64,000 nucleotides of DNA from Ptychodera flava (taxonomy: Eukaryota > Hemichordata > Enteropneusta > Ptychoderidae): NCBI RefSeq assembly GCF_041260155.1, contig NC_091945.1, positions 32,308,296 through 32,372,295 of the forward strand. Reading direction: 5' to 3'. Numbering within the stretch: the first letter of the stretch is position 1; each line of letters begins with the position of its first letter. Positions 49,122 through 62,400 of this stretch are shown piece after piece. The position numbers and the translations under genes were made by a program. Under the pieces are notes generated by a model. It saw nothing but the letters and a program-made list of their open reading frames with translations, did not search any database and was not told the origin of the DNA.

Positions 49122-49500
49122 TCATGTGTTGCTCCATATATTTGCAGCAATAACCAATAACAATCTGTACACGTAATTGTCATTTCTGGCACACAAGCTG
49201 CACACTTTGATGGCCTGCTGCACACAAGCTGCACACTTCAAGGTCTGTTGTACACAAGCTGTACACATTTTACATTTGCCGCACACAAGGTGTACAGTAT
49301 GGAGATTATTGCACAGAAGCTGCACAGTTTTGTCTCCTGCTGCACAGTTTCTGCTCAGATTAATACTGTGCAGAAACTGTGCAGCTAGCTGCATTTTCCT
49401 GCACAGCCTCTCTTGCACAGCTTTCCTGTGCAGCACTAGTGCAGCAACTCTACGGCAGAGCTGCCGCTAGTCTACAGCAGAGCTACCGCACAGTTTCATT
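49122..49500 (+). repeat. GCACACAAGCTGCACA-type repeat block, right
   Basis: Units of about 36-40 bases containing GCACACAAGCTGCACAC are repeated at least four times. They are followed by denser CTGTGCAG text, including GCACTAGTGCAGCAAC, which also occurs in reverse sense near 46145. It ends at CATTTTCATAATTGAGAGC, which partly mirrors ATGAAAATTTT at 46098. Confidence 0.75.
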
Positions 49501-50441
49501 TTCATAATTGAGAGCAATGTTTGCCTCAGCATCTCAACTGAAGAGTCCTCTTGCAAATACGGAATGTTGAACAACTGTTTTTGTACAGAAATTGAAAAGA
49601 GAGAATGACAAAGTGATGATGGAATCACTGTGAAAGATCAAATGGTTATGATTATGATTATGATTATCAAAGGATTATCACATGAACATCAGCAGCAGCA
49701 GCATCAGATTGGAAGTATTCTGAATTTACTTGATCAACATGTCTGTAGATGCAACTCCACTGACAACGTTTCAAGTAGTGTTGATGTATTTCAAAAATGG
49801 CATCAGACATCTGCTTTTACATGTCATGACATTTTGAAGTTTACAAATTTTTTGTGGATCATAGAGAATTCTGTAAGTCAAGAATGTTATAAGATTCATA
49901 TAGACTCTGGTAGAAAGGATCATCAGGATTGCCTTATCAAAGTCATGCTGATGCATTTTTCCCCTGAATCTAAATCTGAATCACACTTTTTCTGTCCCTG
50001 CTTTGACAGTAAATGAACTTCACCTTTGCAGCTGAGAATGATCTTACACCTGAAAACTGAGATGAAACAAAAACATTGTTGATTTCTCTGTCAAATGGTG
50101 TCACTGTACATGTACTTATCCTTCACTGTAGGCGTGTGATATGATTTTGCATGGCAAAGAGTTTTGAAAATAGTAAATATAATCTTAAAGGATCATAATA
50201 AAAATGCCCATACTTCATTATCATATTTGTCTTCACATGCCCAAAGATATTTGACCAAAAGAAACATGTTTATAATGTCCCAGTTTCGAGTAGATTTTTG
50301 GCGTATTTGAACTGTCTAAAATTCATATTTGATAATTGACCCCAAAAAATGTATTTTACAGTTGAAGTTCATTAATTTCAAATATCAAAAATGAACGATG
50401 GACAAATGTTATTGTCTCTTCCTGTTTGCAGCATCATCAGT

Positions 50442-50496
50442 TCAAGGTCCTGGTCGTTTAATCTGAAGTTTGTATCTTGCCTTCTTGGAGGTAAAC
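50442..50496 (-). CDS. FYCO1: FYCO1 last exon, end of GOLD domain
   Basis: The acceptor TTGCAG is followed by one base completing an Arg codon, then [17 protein letters not shown] and TGA. It was too short to be seen as a stand-alone frame and was found by following the GOLD domain and its phase. Confidence 0.9.
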
Positions 50497-53400
50497 CTGC
50501 AACAAAGAAAATCGTTTGATAATGTCAAATATTGTCAGTAATTAGGTAATGCTCACGTAAAGTAAAGTGAGATTGAACTTTAGCTCAAACTTTCCTCCAG
50601 AAAACTTTCAACGATTCTCTATCAAATCAAGAAAAAGTCAGGTGTCATCTTGCAAATTTTGGTTCCAGAGAAACAACTTACATGTACCTTAAATTCACCT
50701 ATATTTGAAATTCAAAATGGCTACCATCCCTGTGTTAACTCTGTGGGAAAAAATTAAATCTTTGATTTTCAAAACATGAAACTATGAAACTGATAATTCC
50801 AAGAGCCTCAAAATGAGCTCTCACAAGTGGTAGATCAGAAAAGTACAATGTGAATTTGAGAGTCAAAATATCTGTCCCCAAAGCGCATTCTACTGAAAGA
50901 GTTCACACGGCACTGGTATCTGTTCAATTGCCATTTTGCTATGCATTTTTTGCCCCTTTTCTCCTAAAGGGGTGATTAATTATGACTGACAAGGAGAAAC
51001 GTTAAGAATTTGTTCCCACTTTGTAAAATTGAAGCTTACCCTACTTCTTCCAAGTTGTATTTGATATGTTTAGAATTAAAATTCCTGTTGATAGTTTTCA
51101 CTACTGCTTTTGAAGTATAAACTAAGAACTGATTTACACGCAATATTGTGTAGGAATAAATTTCGTTGCATTTTTGAGGTGACTTGAGCACAGTAACTGA
51201 GTCAGTTTTCAATAAAATTGAATTTAAAAGAGTAATATTTTTCTATGAAATAACCAAAAGTTAAAGTTTTTACATAAAAATATTATCAAATCAAGACCAG
51301 TTCAAAATTTCAGTTAAGAATGGAACTGCACAAATGAATCTTTAAAAAAAATATTTTCATTTGAATTATTGAAACTTACAACAGCACAGAGCCGATAAGC
51401 TGACAGAATGCAGTGGTATTTCATATCTACATGTTCTTTCAAATATTGAATAAAACTATTATGGATATTGGTAGGATCAGTCTGTTGTCCTCAGGGCAGA
51501 CACAAACTCATTTCACAAATGGCTTCACAGATATTGTCAACATACAGGTTTTGAATGAAAATGATAAAAAACAGATCTTCAGGGAAGTCAAACGCAAGTT
51601 TGATAAAAATAATGACCACATGATTATCTGTGTATATTATCAACAAAGGCCAAGGCTAGTGCATAAATATTTCATAAAAAGTAACAAACACAATAAATTT
51701 CACAAACGTTTTTGTTGAAATGAAAGTGAAATGGTTGTTTTGAAAGCAGCATTCAGGTCTATGATTCCCTATGAGTTATTACATAGCAGGTTTTGTTCGA
51801 TATTCATACATACCTTGAGAATGAGTTGTCAAATATTAATGTATAGATGCCTGCCTGCTTGGCAATCAATTCACCTTGCACAGACTGTCTGTGTGAGTTG
51901 CATCTAAACAGTGGTATCAGTACCTGACTCTCTTTCAGAATTGTCTCTTCACTTTCCTTGTATGTCACACTGAACGCGATATCCTGACAAAGAAACAGAA
52001 ATACATCCATTGAGAGTATGATTAGGGAATTATCTAAAGAGGAAACATGTGTTATAGCTACATGTACAGCTTTGTCAATACCAGTGAATTTTGTGACGTC
52101 ACCCCTCAAGATTATTATTGATACTGTATCCAATTATTCAGTATTGTGGCCCCAGATGTTTTCTACATCTACAAATTCCCTGGCATTGCCAAAACTATAA
52201 AATAATAGCAATAATGTACTTCCCTGGCCAATAATGGACTCAGCAAACTTTGCGCTCCATAATGTACTTGGCTTCCCCTCTTACAAAATGTCATGCAAAG
52301 TTTAAATAAAGCAATTAATTATCAATACAAATCAAAATAATGATAAAATTTGCACACTTTTTGATAGGTATCCTGTATACCTTTATTTAACATGAGCTAG
52401 GACAAAGTGGAAAAGAAAATTTCCTACAACAAAGTGAGCATTTGAGAGGCCTAATAAAAAGGCAATTTGATCTTCGAGAAGACACCAACCAGTAAATTTA
52501 TTTTGTTGAAGCCCTTGTCAAATCAGCAATGAATCATATGAATTTGGTGACCAAATATCGATACATCTTGCTTTGAAATGGACTGAAATAGAAGACATAC
52601 CTTAGGTTCAGTACTGAATTCCCAGCATAATACAACTCCCGGCTTGTCAACTTTCACCGGGACGGCATAACTCTTTCCTGCTTTGATCCACTCTTCATAG
52701 CTTTCCTCAGAAAAGCTCTCAAGCTGCTCTGCTGACATCACAAGACTGCTGGTCAGGCTGGGGGTGAGACAGAAAGACACAGTTGAGCAGTCAAATACCG
52801 GTATACACAGCAGCAATACATAGAAATACAGACATTTGGAAGAGACAGCAACATAGAATAACAATACAGAGGCAGTGAAGGAAAAAAAAAAAATACCGTC
52901 AATGACGCTGTACCTTCTCTAATGTGTGGCCAGGTCAGGTAATTGGTTGTTGGCATGGAGTTGTTGGTAAATAGTTGATGATGTAGGGGCATGAGATGGG
53001 ATATGGACCCAAAGAACCCAAAAGATGATTAAATACATCAATCAAAAAAATTCCAAGCTACAGTATAAACTGCCTAAAGATGTGGAAAAAAGTTAAACAA
53101 TTCAGAAATAAGAATTAACAGTCCAAAATAGTAATGACGCACTTCCTTACTGACCTGAGTGCATGTGAAATACACAACCTGGCATCTGTAAATTAAATGT
53201 ATACCAAGTGATCATTTCCAGTCACTTTTAACTGTTTTTAATGGATTTTTCAAAGAGTCCTGTGGAAATGATGAAAAACGCTTATCTGGTCTTGTGCTTG
53301 TATAACCTCATGGCTGATAATTGTCATAGTATTGAAAAAAAATTGAAAGTGAAGAAATTACAGTTTTTAATAGGCATATTTTCCTTGAAATACATGACCG

Positions 53401-56400
53401 TGTAAAGAATATATGCTAAAAGTGTTTAAGAGTAAATTTCTTTTCAAAAAATAATTTAATTTGTGACCAAAGGATTTTTATTCTTTGAGTTTACAAATTC
53501 AAACATTGCAATTTGTTCAATCATCTTGTGCAGTGCAAAATTTATAAAATGACTGAAAAACAAAAAAAATTGGCAGAATTACAGTCTTTGTGATGTAAAA
53601 TTATGGGTGACATCACGATAACTGTTAATCTGTTTGAAGTACTAATATACTATAATTTAAAAAAGAAAAATTCATGCAGAAACGGTAAAATATATTGTCA
53701 GCAATGTAGTGTTAATTTTGACTTGACATCAAAATATGCCTTTGCTGGATACCAAATATATAGGGCGAAATATCAGCCATGTTCAGCAAAATCCACACAA
53801 CAGCATTGATCCTTTTCTAATTTGATTTGATTTGCTTATGTTATCCTTGTATGACAGTCAGTACAATATGGAACTTGAACACAACACAGTGAATAAGTAT
53901 GCTGTAAATGAAATGGTGTGGCTGCATCCACATGCAGCAATAGGAGTGCCTTTGTCTCTCACCCCTCATTTCCAACCTGTCCCATCCCTGAAAAAATAGT
54001 TTGGTCTTATATTTATAATGTTAATAATTTCTGTATTTGTTAAAATGTGCGCATCTCAAAAACTTTTGATCATAAACATTTTCATTGTTTTTTATAGCTG
54101 ACCAATCAGTTAACCTGTTTATTTTGAATATTTGCGCATTTTTCCTCAGTATTTGACATTTTCTGAATACCTTCTTATTCAGTTTGTCATTTTCTAAAAG
54201 TTTAAATGCTCCATTGTGTGGTCAAGCTTTCCACAAGCATCAAATGTGGTACTTCATATAGGAGGGTCTGCCTCTAGAGGGCGGGCATCATGAACACTCC
54301 TGTGTTTGTTGGTTAATTCCTCCACGTAAACTTCTGATTGTACTGTAAACATTGAACATGGCCGACGTCCGATTTTCCTGTCTAAAACTTTCACTCATTT
54401 TCGTTCATATGACTCTGAAACTCCAGGAAACGATTGGGAAGAAAGGGTTATCTTGAAATATTGAGGTACTCGCCGATATTTTGCAAAATTAAATGAGAAA
54501 AAATGCAAGGAAAATGCCGACAGGCTTACACAATGACAGTTTTCAGACTCGGAGGCATATGATCATCTCTGCAGATTATGCAACAGGCCCAGATCACGTG
54601 AGGCCATGAGGGGATATCCACGCAACTCAGTACCAAACACTAGCGCTCACAGAGTGAGCAAACACAAAGTGAGTACCCCTAACGTCAGCTCAGTAGTCTG
54701 TAATAGATTGTAGTCAACTAAGAAACCTTGGAGAAAGGCTTAACACTGTGGCTATGCCGCTAAGTCCCTTTTGATTTTTGTCACAGCTCAAAATCGTTCT
54801 CCCACACCTCAACCTGAGCCACGAACACCCCCACCAGTTTATGATATGACCATCACAATGGCATGACGTCAACGGATCTTGACAGACGGAAGTCTTGACA
54901 GACGGAAGCTCTTGACAGCAGCATATTGGTTTTCAACTCTAATACCTTCTCTGTCTATAAATAGACACAAGAAGGTATAAATAGACACAAGAAGGTAAAA
55001 ATCACAGAATTGTTAAAAACAGGCAAACCAGAGGATGGAAAGAAAAAAAAAAGCATGTCATAATTTTATAAATTATAAGCAAAATTTACAAATGAAAGAT
55101 TTACAATGTATCCTGCATTCATCTAGCAAATCTCACAATTCAATTGAGTATTAAATTTTGCAAGTATGGCAATAAAGAAACAGTATTAGTTATCTGTACC
55201 ATATTGCTAACGGTATTATGTGAAAGCATTACACTGAAAATCTTTATCACTGCAATACACTCTCATTACTCTTCATACAAATTCAGGGCTCAAAATTAGC
55301 GGTAGTCTCGCGTCCACAGACTACCAACTTTTCCCTGGGGCTACCAAAGTCCATGAAATGGTAGCCCACATGGACTGCCAAAGTCTGGGAAATGAAATTC
55401 AGTCAGTACTTGGCGTGCCATGTCCGGTCTTTCACTTTTTGACGAGCTAAATGCAGTCGAACCCAGCTGGACACAGTAAGGCCAGACCATGACTTTGTTT
55501 TGCAAATTACAAAGACGACCTTGCGATGGAACTTTGCAAGAAAGTTTCAATATCTCAACCGATGTACTTAGATGACAGGCACAGAAAATGATGGCCAATG
55601 AAAACGTATTCTCATTGCATTTTGATCAAAAGGTATCAATCACAAACTCGTCCTTACTACAGAAAGCCCATGGTCTGTTTTAGCCCTGCTGAGAAGGTGG
55701 TGGTCATTGCCATGATGACTATCAAAATTGGCATGCAACTCTGAGAATGAAATGGGTTGTCAATACAATGATAGGTCACCAAACTTTTTAGTGTCACTGT
55801 CGTCAATTATACCAGTTTCCTTTGGGTAATAAAGGTGTGCAAGTATTCACATCAAATGACTAACAAATTCACTTCATGGGCAGAATCTTGAAAAATAGCT
55901 TTTTCTTCTCTTGTTAATGAAAAAAATCCCTAAACTAAAATATGCATGGGCTACCAGCCATTGTCACTGGGCTACCAACTTCAGAAAATGGTAGCCCAAG
56001 TGGACTACCAGGGAAAAAAGTTAATTTCGAGCCCTGAAATTGCTTACTCAACTGTATAGATTTGTAACTTTCAACCTCTGGGGTGTTTGTCATGCATTTA
56101 TAACAAGTTACAAAGACTGTTACATTTACTGGCAAAAATCTCATTTCCATAATAGGCTAATCAAGAGTATCATGGCTGCAAAACAAAATGTGAAGTTTGG
56201 TCAAGATGCTAAATTTATCTTTTGTCTAAAAATAACATCTGATAATAATCCTTACCTCTCTTCTTTAACTTCAAGACTGTTTCCTAATGTACTCTTGTTC
56301 TCAGCCTGCTCTTTGGTTTCATTGTTATCTTCTACTTCTGCTTCTTTAGAAAGAGCGATTTCATCTTCACCAATCACATCAAAGACATCATCTCTGCTAG

Positions 56401-59400
56401 AGTCTGCTTCATGTGCTGTCTCCGTGGTCATGCTATCATCTCCTGTTGTCATGACAGCAGTAGCACCTGGGTTGACTTTCCTCCCCTCATGGAGAAGAGA
56501 TGATGCAGATTGAGACTGCTCTCCATCTGTTTCCGTGGTGACTTCCTCATCCATTTCAGCCAGGCTATTATGACTTGTACTCTTTGTGATATCTTTGGCA
56601 TCATCAGAGAGCGGTGACATCACACCACTGGAAGCTGTCACAAAAGAGTTACGGCTGTTGCTTCTGCTGTACTCCTCATCCGGAGAGGTTGCCGTGGAAG
56701 ACGTTTCTGACTGGCTTCCAAATCTTCCAAATCGCCCTTTCAAGATGGCAGGGTCAATTTCTTCATCACTGTTGTCAACTACTGAGGTGTCCATGATGCC
56801 TCCTTCTTGTTGATGTTGGAATTTGGCAAAACAAGTCAGGCATGCTCGGGATTTTTTGCTACAATGAAATGAAAGACATGACTTAAAGTCAACATCAGAC
56901 AGACACCAATCACAGTTATTTGTACGCCACAGTTATTTGATTGAATGTCAGTTATTTGATTGTACACCATTATGCTTTGTTGAAAACAGCAAATAATAAA
57001 ATATTTGAGTTGCCACTTTGGAAACTGATGACCTCTTGACCTTTGCAGAGTGGTTGTGATACTCAACAGCCGAGGTGTGACAGATTGACAGATGAAAAAT
57101 GATAAACACATTGACAATCACATTTGTGATTGTGACATTTATATTTTAAAACGGCCACATACTTTCCCCGACTGTTGTTATGAAACGAATCTGGACATTT
57201 TGTAATTGTAGAAAGTTGTATGAATTTTCATGTTTCATTTACAAAGCTTTGATTTCATCATAGTTCAATAAGGTAGCGGTCTGTCCAGCTGTATATTGAG
57301 AAATTTGGATGACTGGGCATTGGCTGAGACAGATATCAGAAATGCAATGTTATGTTTGAAATCCACAAACCAGACCTTTCCTGTTTCTCAGAATTAAAGC
57401 TAAAATGAGTAACCTGGTCAACAATAGTTCTTTGACACAACACGAGTTTGAAATACATTGAGAAAAAGTTCAAGACAACATGTGGTAGCCTGTCTGTTTA
57501 TCAAACCAAATACATTGTGCATAAAATCTGTAAAGCAGCCATGAACTAAACATGCAAGGTCTTTATCACATTGTGTGAAAGTACAAAGTTTGATGACAAA
57601 TGCTGTATTTTTTGTACGATTTATACTGAAGGACAAACATGGAAGGGGTTTTGTTTACTAACCTGCTGTGTTTGGTCATAATCCAATTATTTGAACAATT
57701 ATGACAGAATATCCTTCCACAGAGTCTGCAATGATGGCGTCTGACAGTCAGGGAAAACTCTGTCTGACACTGCATACAGTTATTGACCTGAAACAAATGC
57801 AACATAGGAAATTATTATAAAGGTTTGATCTTTGATCCCATTCTACCATTTGAACAGTGCATATTCCCAGTAAATGGCACATCAGTGTAATCTTCATCAA
57901 ATTTTATCAGTTGATAAATCTAACAATAATCTTGGTATATGAGTGACACTAGAAACATAAAAATATCGAGGTGCACATAACAGACTCTGATTCATAAGGC
58001 ATCAGTGAATTTTTCTTGAGTCACAAAATCTAGCAGAGATGATTATGCTAAATGAATGAAGTCCTCCTCTTTCAGTAAATGTATTATGGTGTTGATCCTT
58101 CTATCCTGATTGAACTAAAAAGCACTTCTTACACACGGCTTGTAACACTTAACTTCAAACAATACACAAACATTTCTTATTCATTCAATCACTCCTCACT
58201 TCTCTCTGACACACACAAGCACATATCTTTCCCATCTCTTCTTCCTACCTCTTTGTCATCAAGCCATCTTTCTGCTGCCTGTAACTTCTGCTGGTGTGCC
58301 AGCCAGTCTGTTTTCTGCCACAAATTATCCTTATCTCTGGTAAGTAAAAGGAAGAATTCCTTATCAGTGTTCAAAAATTTGTTTTGTGATGCACTGAATT
58401 TCTTTCAGTTACTTTACATCACTATGGCAAGTGAATGACCGTTTTCTAGTCCAAGTCTTGTTCAAAATATATTGCTATTACAAATACGGCAGATAAAACT
58501 GATACATGACAAACTCATCTATCCATTCAACGGGATTCCACATAGTCAATTTTCCCATCAATTGATGAACAAAAAATTACATCCCACAGTTCCTAGTGGA
58601 AACCATTCCTCTTACATAAGGTAAAGTTGTACTGTTTCAAGAAACACAGTCTATGGAAAATGCTATTGTCTGCAGAACAGATCAACTGCTGGTAAAATGC
58701 TCCTATGAGGAGAGACTCTTCTTGACATCCCTCTGGTGGTTATCATGGCAAATATCTGGTGTTGTTTCTCATCAATAATTTCACAGCTTTTTAAATGCAA
58801 GGTACATTCTTTAAAGTACAGAAAGTAATATTATAGATGCACTTTGTAAAGTATTGATCTGATAAGCTCTAGACTTTAATCAGAGAATCTGATATCAAAG
58901 TAACTATTAGTTATCCACATGGCAAAACAGCTGTACCTGATGAGTTTTATAAGTCTTTTCTTCAACTCTTCATTGTCACTCTCCAGCTGCGACATTTCCT
59001 CTTCTTTCTTTTTCTCAAAGTTTTCAAGTTCCAATTCATACTTTTTCACTTTTCCCTGCAGGACAAAAGATAGTGAATTCTTGCAAGGAAGTGATACACA
59101 TCCTTCCTATGATTTTCCCAACCCAATGAATAATGTCCTTGGTATAACTCCACTGTCTTGGTGAAATTGGGCTTCTACAATGGGGAATTGGAGGGATTAA
59201 ATTTATACCATCCCCTCCTAGACCACACAGCAAACACAGTGCCAGAAAAGTTCAACTTTATAGAAGTATCATGGTTCTGTATGCAAGACGTTACATTACA
59301 GGAACAACATTGTCTTTGGTGCATAGTCATCACCCAGGCAACCAGTGTCATAGGTCAGCATGATGGCAAATATCACAAATGATTTCTTAGCTTGTAATCT

Positions 59401-62400
59401 TTAGCTTCTTGACTGAAGATTTTAATCCAAGCATGATAATAACTGGAGATTCTGACTATAACTTTCAAATAGTGCATCTCGATACTAGAGTTAATGATAG
59501 AAACACATGATAAGCATGTTCATTTGTCCGAGGCGTTGGAACTTCAAATTGAATAATTTTTGCCAGATATATCTCATACCTGTTCTTCCTTGGTGGCTCT
59601 CTTTTCCTCTTCAAGTTTTGAAGTAATCTAAAAACATAAAATATGGTAATGATGAAATTTGTGGCACATTGACAAAAAATTTACACTGGAAGGTACCTTG
59701 TGCGAGGGCTCTCCCATACTTCCTCTTTTGAAAGTTGGTAATGTCTTCAAAGACCAACCTTCCAGTCTAACAAAACACCTACATGCAACAACTCTTGGTG
59801 CAGGTATTATGGAAAAATCATGATATGGCTATGTTCATTTGTTTTGCTGTTCTTATCATTATGGTAGCCAACATATATTTGAGAAATGTACACATGTATG
59901 TAGGCTCAGTAATACATCAGTGACAAGTTGCAAATAAATAGTGCTATCATTGCATGATAAACAGCAACATATACAAGGAAGAAAGCTGTATACTTGGATA
60001 TCCACTTGCTTCATGCATTAGAAATGCTAGTCACCACCATGCGGACATTATACGCCATACAAAATGCAGCATATGACTACTCTCACACACCTTGTCAATT
60101 TCACTATGCAAATTTTTGCACTCTTCTTCCTTGGCTGACAGTATGGCTGTTTTCTTTTTCAACTGTTGGGAAATACGGTACAAAAACATGAATTGATATG
60201 AATTAACTGTGATTCCTATCTGTATCTATGAGTGTACATCACTTTGACATGTTGCACAGAGATTGAATGAAGCATCCTACATAAATGACACATGATGGTG
60301 GAAATCTTGAATGGGAAATGATCTCCCTATAACAGAATCAAACAGCGTAGTATTACATACACGTACTTGATTAATGGTAGTGCATTAAAACACATATCAA
60401 ACACCATGCTGATGATTTTGGATCACTCATTTTAACATGGCATCACATGGCATTTTGAAACCATACCATTGCAATCAGTTAAGATCAAATGCATGATGGT
60501 TTAATGGTTGATATTGTCCAGTTTCTGAATATTATTGACAAAGAAGATGTGAAGAAATCAACATTTTCTCAACAAAAGCATTGATATAATCATTGCAACG
60601 GATAAAAAATGTCTTTTCTGTAGCCAATATTTCACTTACATCTTTGCTCAGAGCCTCACTTTCCTGCTTCCATTCCTTTTTGGTTGTTTCTAATGTCTCA
60701 CCTAGGTGGGCTAGAAGTTGTTCATTTTCAGCTACTTTATCTCTCATGGCTACCATTTCAATAGCCTGGCCAGCATACGCCTAGAAAGACAATCATTTCA
60801 AATGGAAAGGCTGGTAAATCCATGTAGAACATAAACAAGTAACTCACACAAGTAAATTAACTCCTCTAAAGCTACAAGCAATTCTATCAGTAATGTGTTC
60901 TACACATAGGTATGGCATGTGAAATTATGCGAACAAGGGACGTATAAAATAGAATAGGGAAAACAGGAATATGTTTCACCTCTGTGCAGAAATCATAAAA
61001 AGCCATTCAAATTTTATAGCCACATTGAATATGCCTTAACATATATGGCGGCACGTTTTGAAGGCTAAATGAAGAATAACCAAATTATGCGATAAAACTT
61101 GATGAAATTATGGTGATTTTTTAAAAGAAACCAAATAATAGATAACAATTATCATATCAAAATATTTGCTACAAATTGTACTTACATTAATCTGTTGTTG
61201 ATATTGCATGGTTTCAGAGCTTAGTTGAAATTGTAGTGATGATATCTCCGTTTCCATGGTTGCTTTCACATCATTTGCCTCCTCTTGCATGGCTTGGATT
61301 TTCTCATCTTTACTTTTCAACAGGTCATCAGTTTCGGCCGTGGACTTCTGCAGGGATGTCAGCTGCCTATGGAGGTCATCTCTCTCCAGAGTGACAGTGT
61401 TGAGATTTTGGACAAGTTCATCAGTTTCAAGTTTGACCTCAGCAATCTTAATGGCAGCGTCAGCATTGTTCTGCTCCAGTTTCTCCTCAATTTCTGACCT
61501 TTCTCTCCTCAATACTTCACATTGCTCATTAACATCTGATATTTGAGAATTCAAGAGATCGTTTTTATCACTGATTTCATTTTTCTCCTTCAGAAGCAAG
61601 TCAAATTGCTCTTTGAGTTGTTCCAGCTCACTGGACTTACTGTCTAACTCTGTCTGAATGTCATCTTTGATAGACTTGAACTGCTGTTTCAGAAATGTCA
61701 CTTTGTCCTCATACTCTTTGCTGATTTGTTGTTTTCTCTCTTCAAACACCTGCTCTTGAGATAAGTTCTCCTCGTGAACTCTCCTCAAGTCTTCCAAGGT
61801 GACTTGTAATTTCTGTGTATTTAGTCTTTCTTCTTCACAGGCCTCCCTAAGAGATTCTACCTGTTCTTCTAATGCAGTTTTTTCTTCGACAAATCTTTGC
61901 TGCTGTGATTTCAGCTCATTTTCTGTTTGTTGGAGTTTTCCAGTTTGTTGTAGCTGCTCAGCTTCAATTTTCTCCCTGTACAACCTGGACTCTCTCAATT
62001 CCGTTTGAAATTCTTCTTCTCTCTCCATCAGTTCAACAAGTTCAGCATCTTTCTTGATGACCTTTTCTGCAACCTCCCTTTCTTGAGATGCCATCCTTTC
62101 ATTCATTTCATCTTTCTCTTTCTTCAGACAATCATTCTCAATGCTAATGTCTGACATGGCTTTTTCAAGCTCCTCATACTGTCTCTCTAATTCTGTAATC
62201 TTTGACTCTTTAGTACTGGCAATTTCTTGAAGTTCAACAGTCCTCTTTTCTAAGCTTTGTTTATCAATTTCTAAGGCTTGGTATTTCTCTTGAAGTTCTT
62301 CAAATTCTGTTGTTTTCTCCTGTAAAGTTGTCTGCAATGAGATTTCAGATTTTTCCATCTGACTAACATGTGTGTTTAAATCTTTTATCTTGGTGTTGGA

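Noticed and set aside
49630..50016. 128-codon plus-strand open frame just past the FYCO1 3' end
   Set aside because: It starts with ATGATT-type repeats and lies antisense to the expected FYCO1 3' UTR. It has no recognised domain.
54355..54460. ATGGCCGACGTCCG opening a 32-codon plus-strand frame in a FYCO1 intron
   Set aside because: Good start context, but the frame ends at once and no donor or downstream exon is credible.
55341..56150. Open frames with GSPxGLPF-like peptides
   Set aside because: They coincide with inverted subterminal repeats of the CAGGG-ended transposon.
56040..56513. 157-codon Ser-rich plus-strand frame, and similar Ser/Phe-rich frames at 61.2-63.8 kb
   Set aside because: Antisense shadows of the Glu/Ser/Lys-rich FYCO1 exons.
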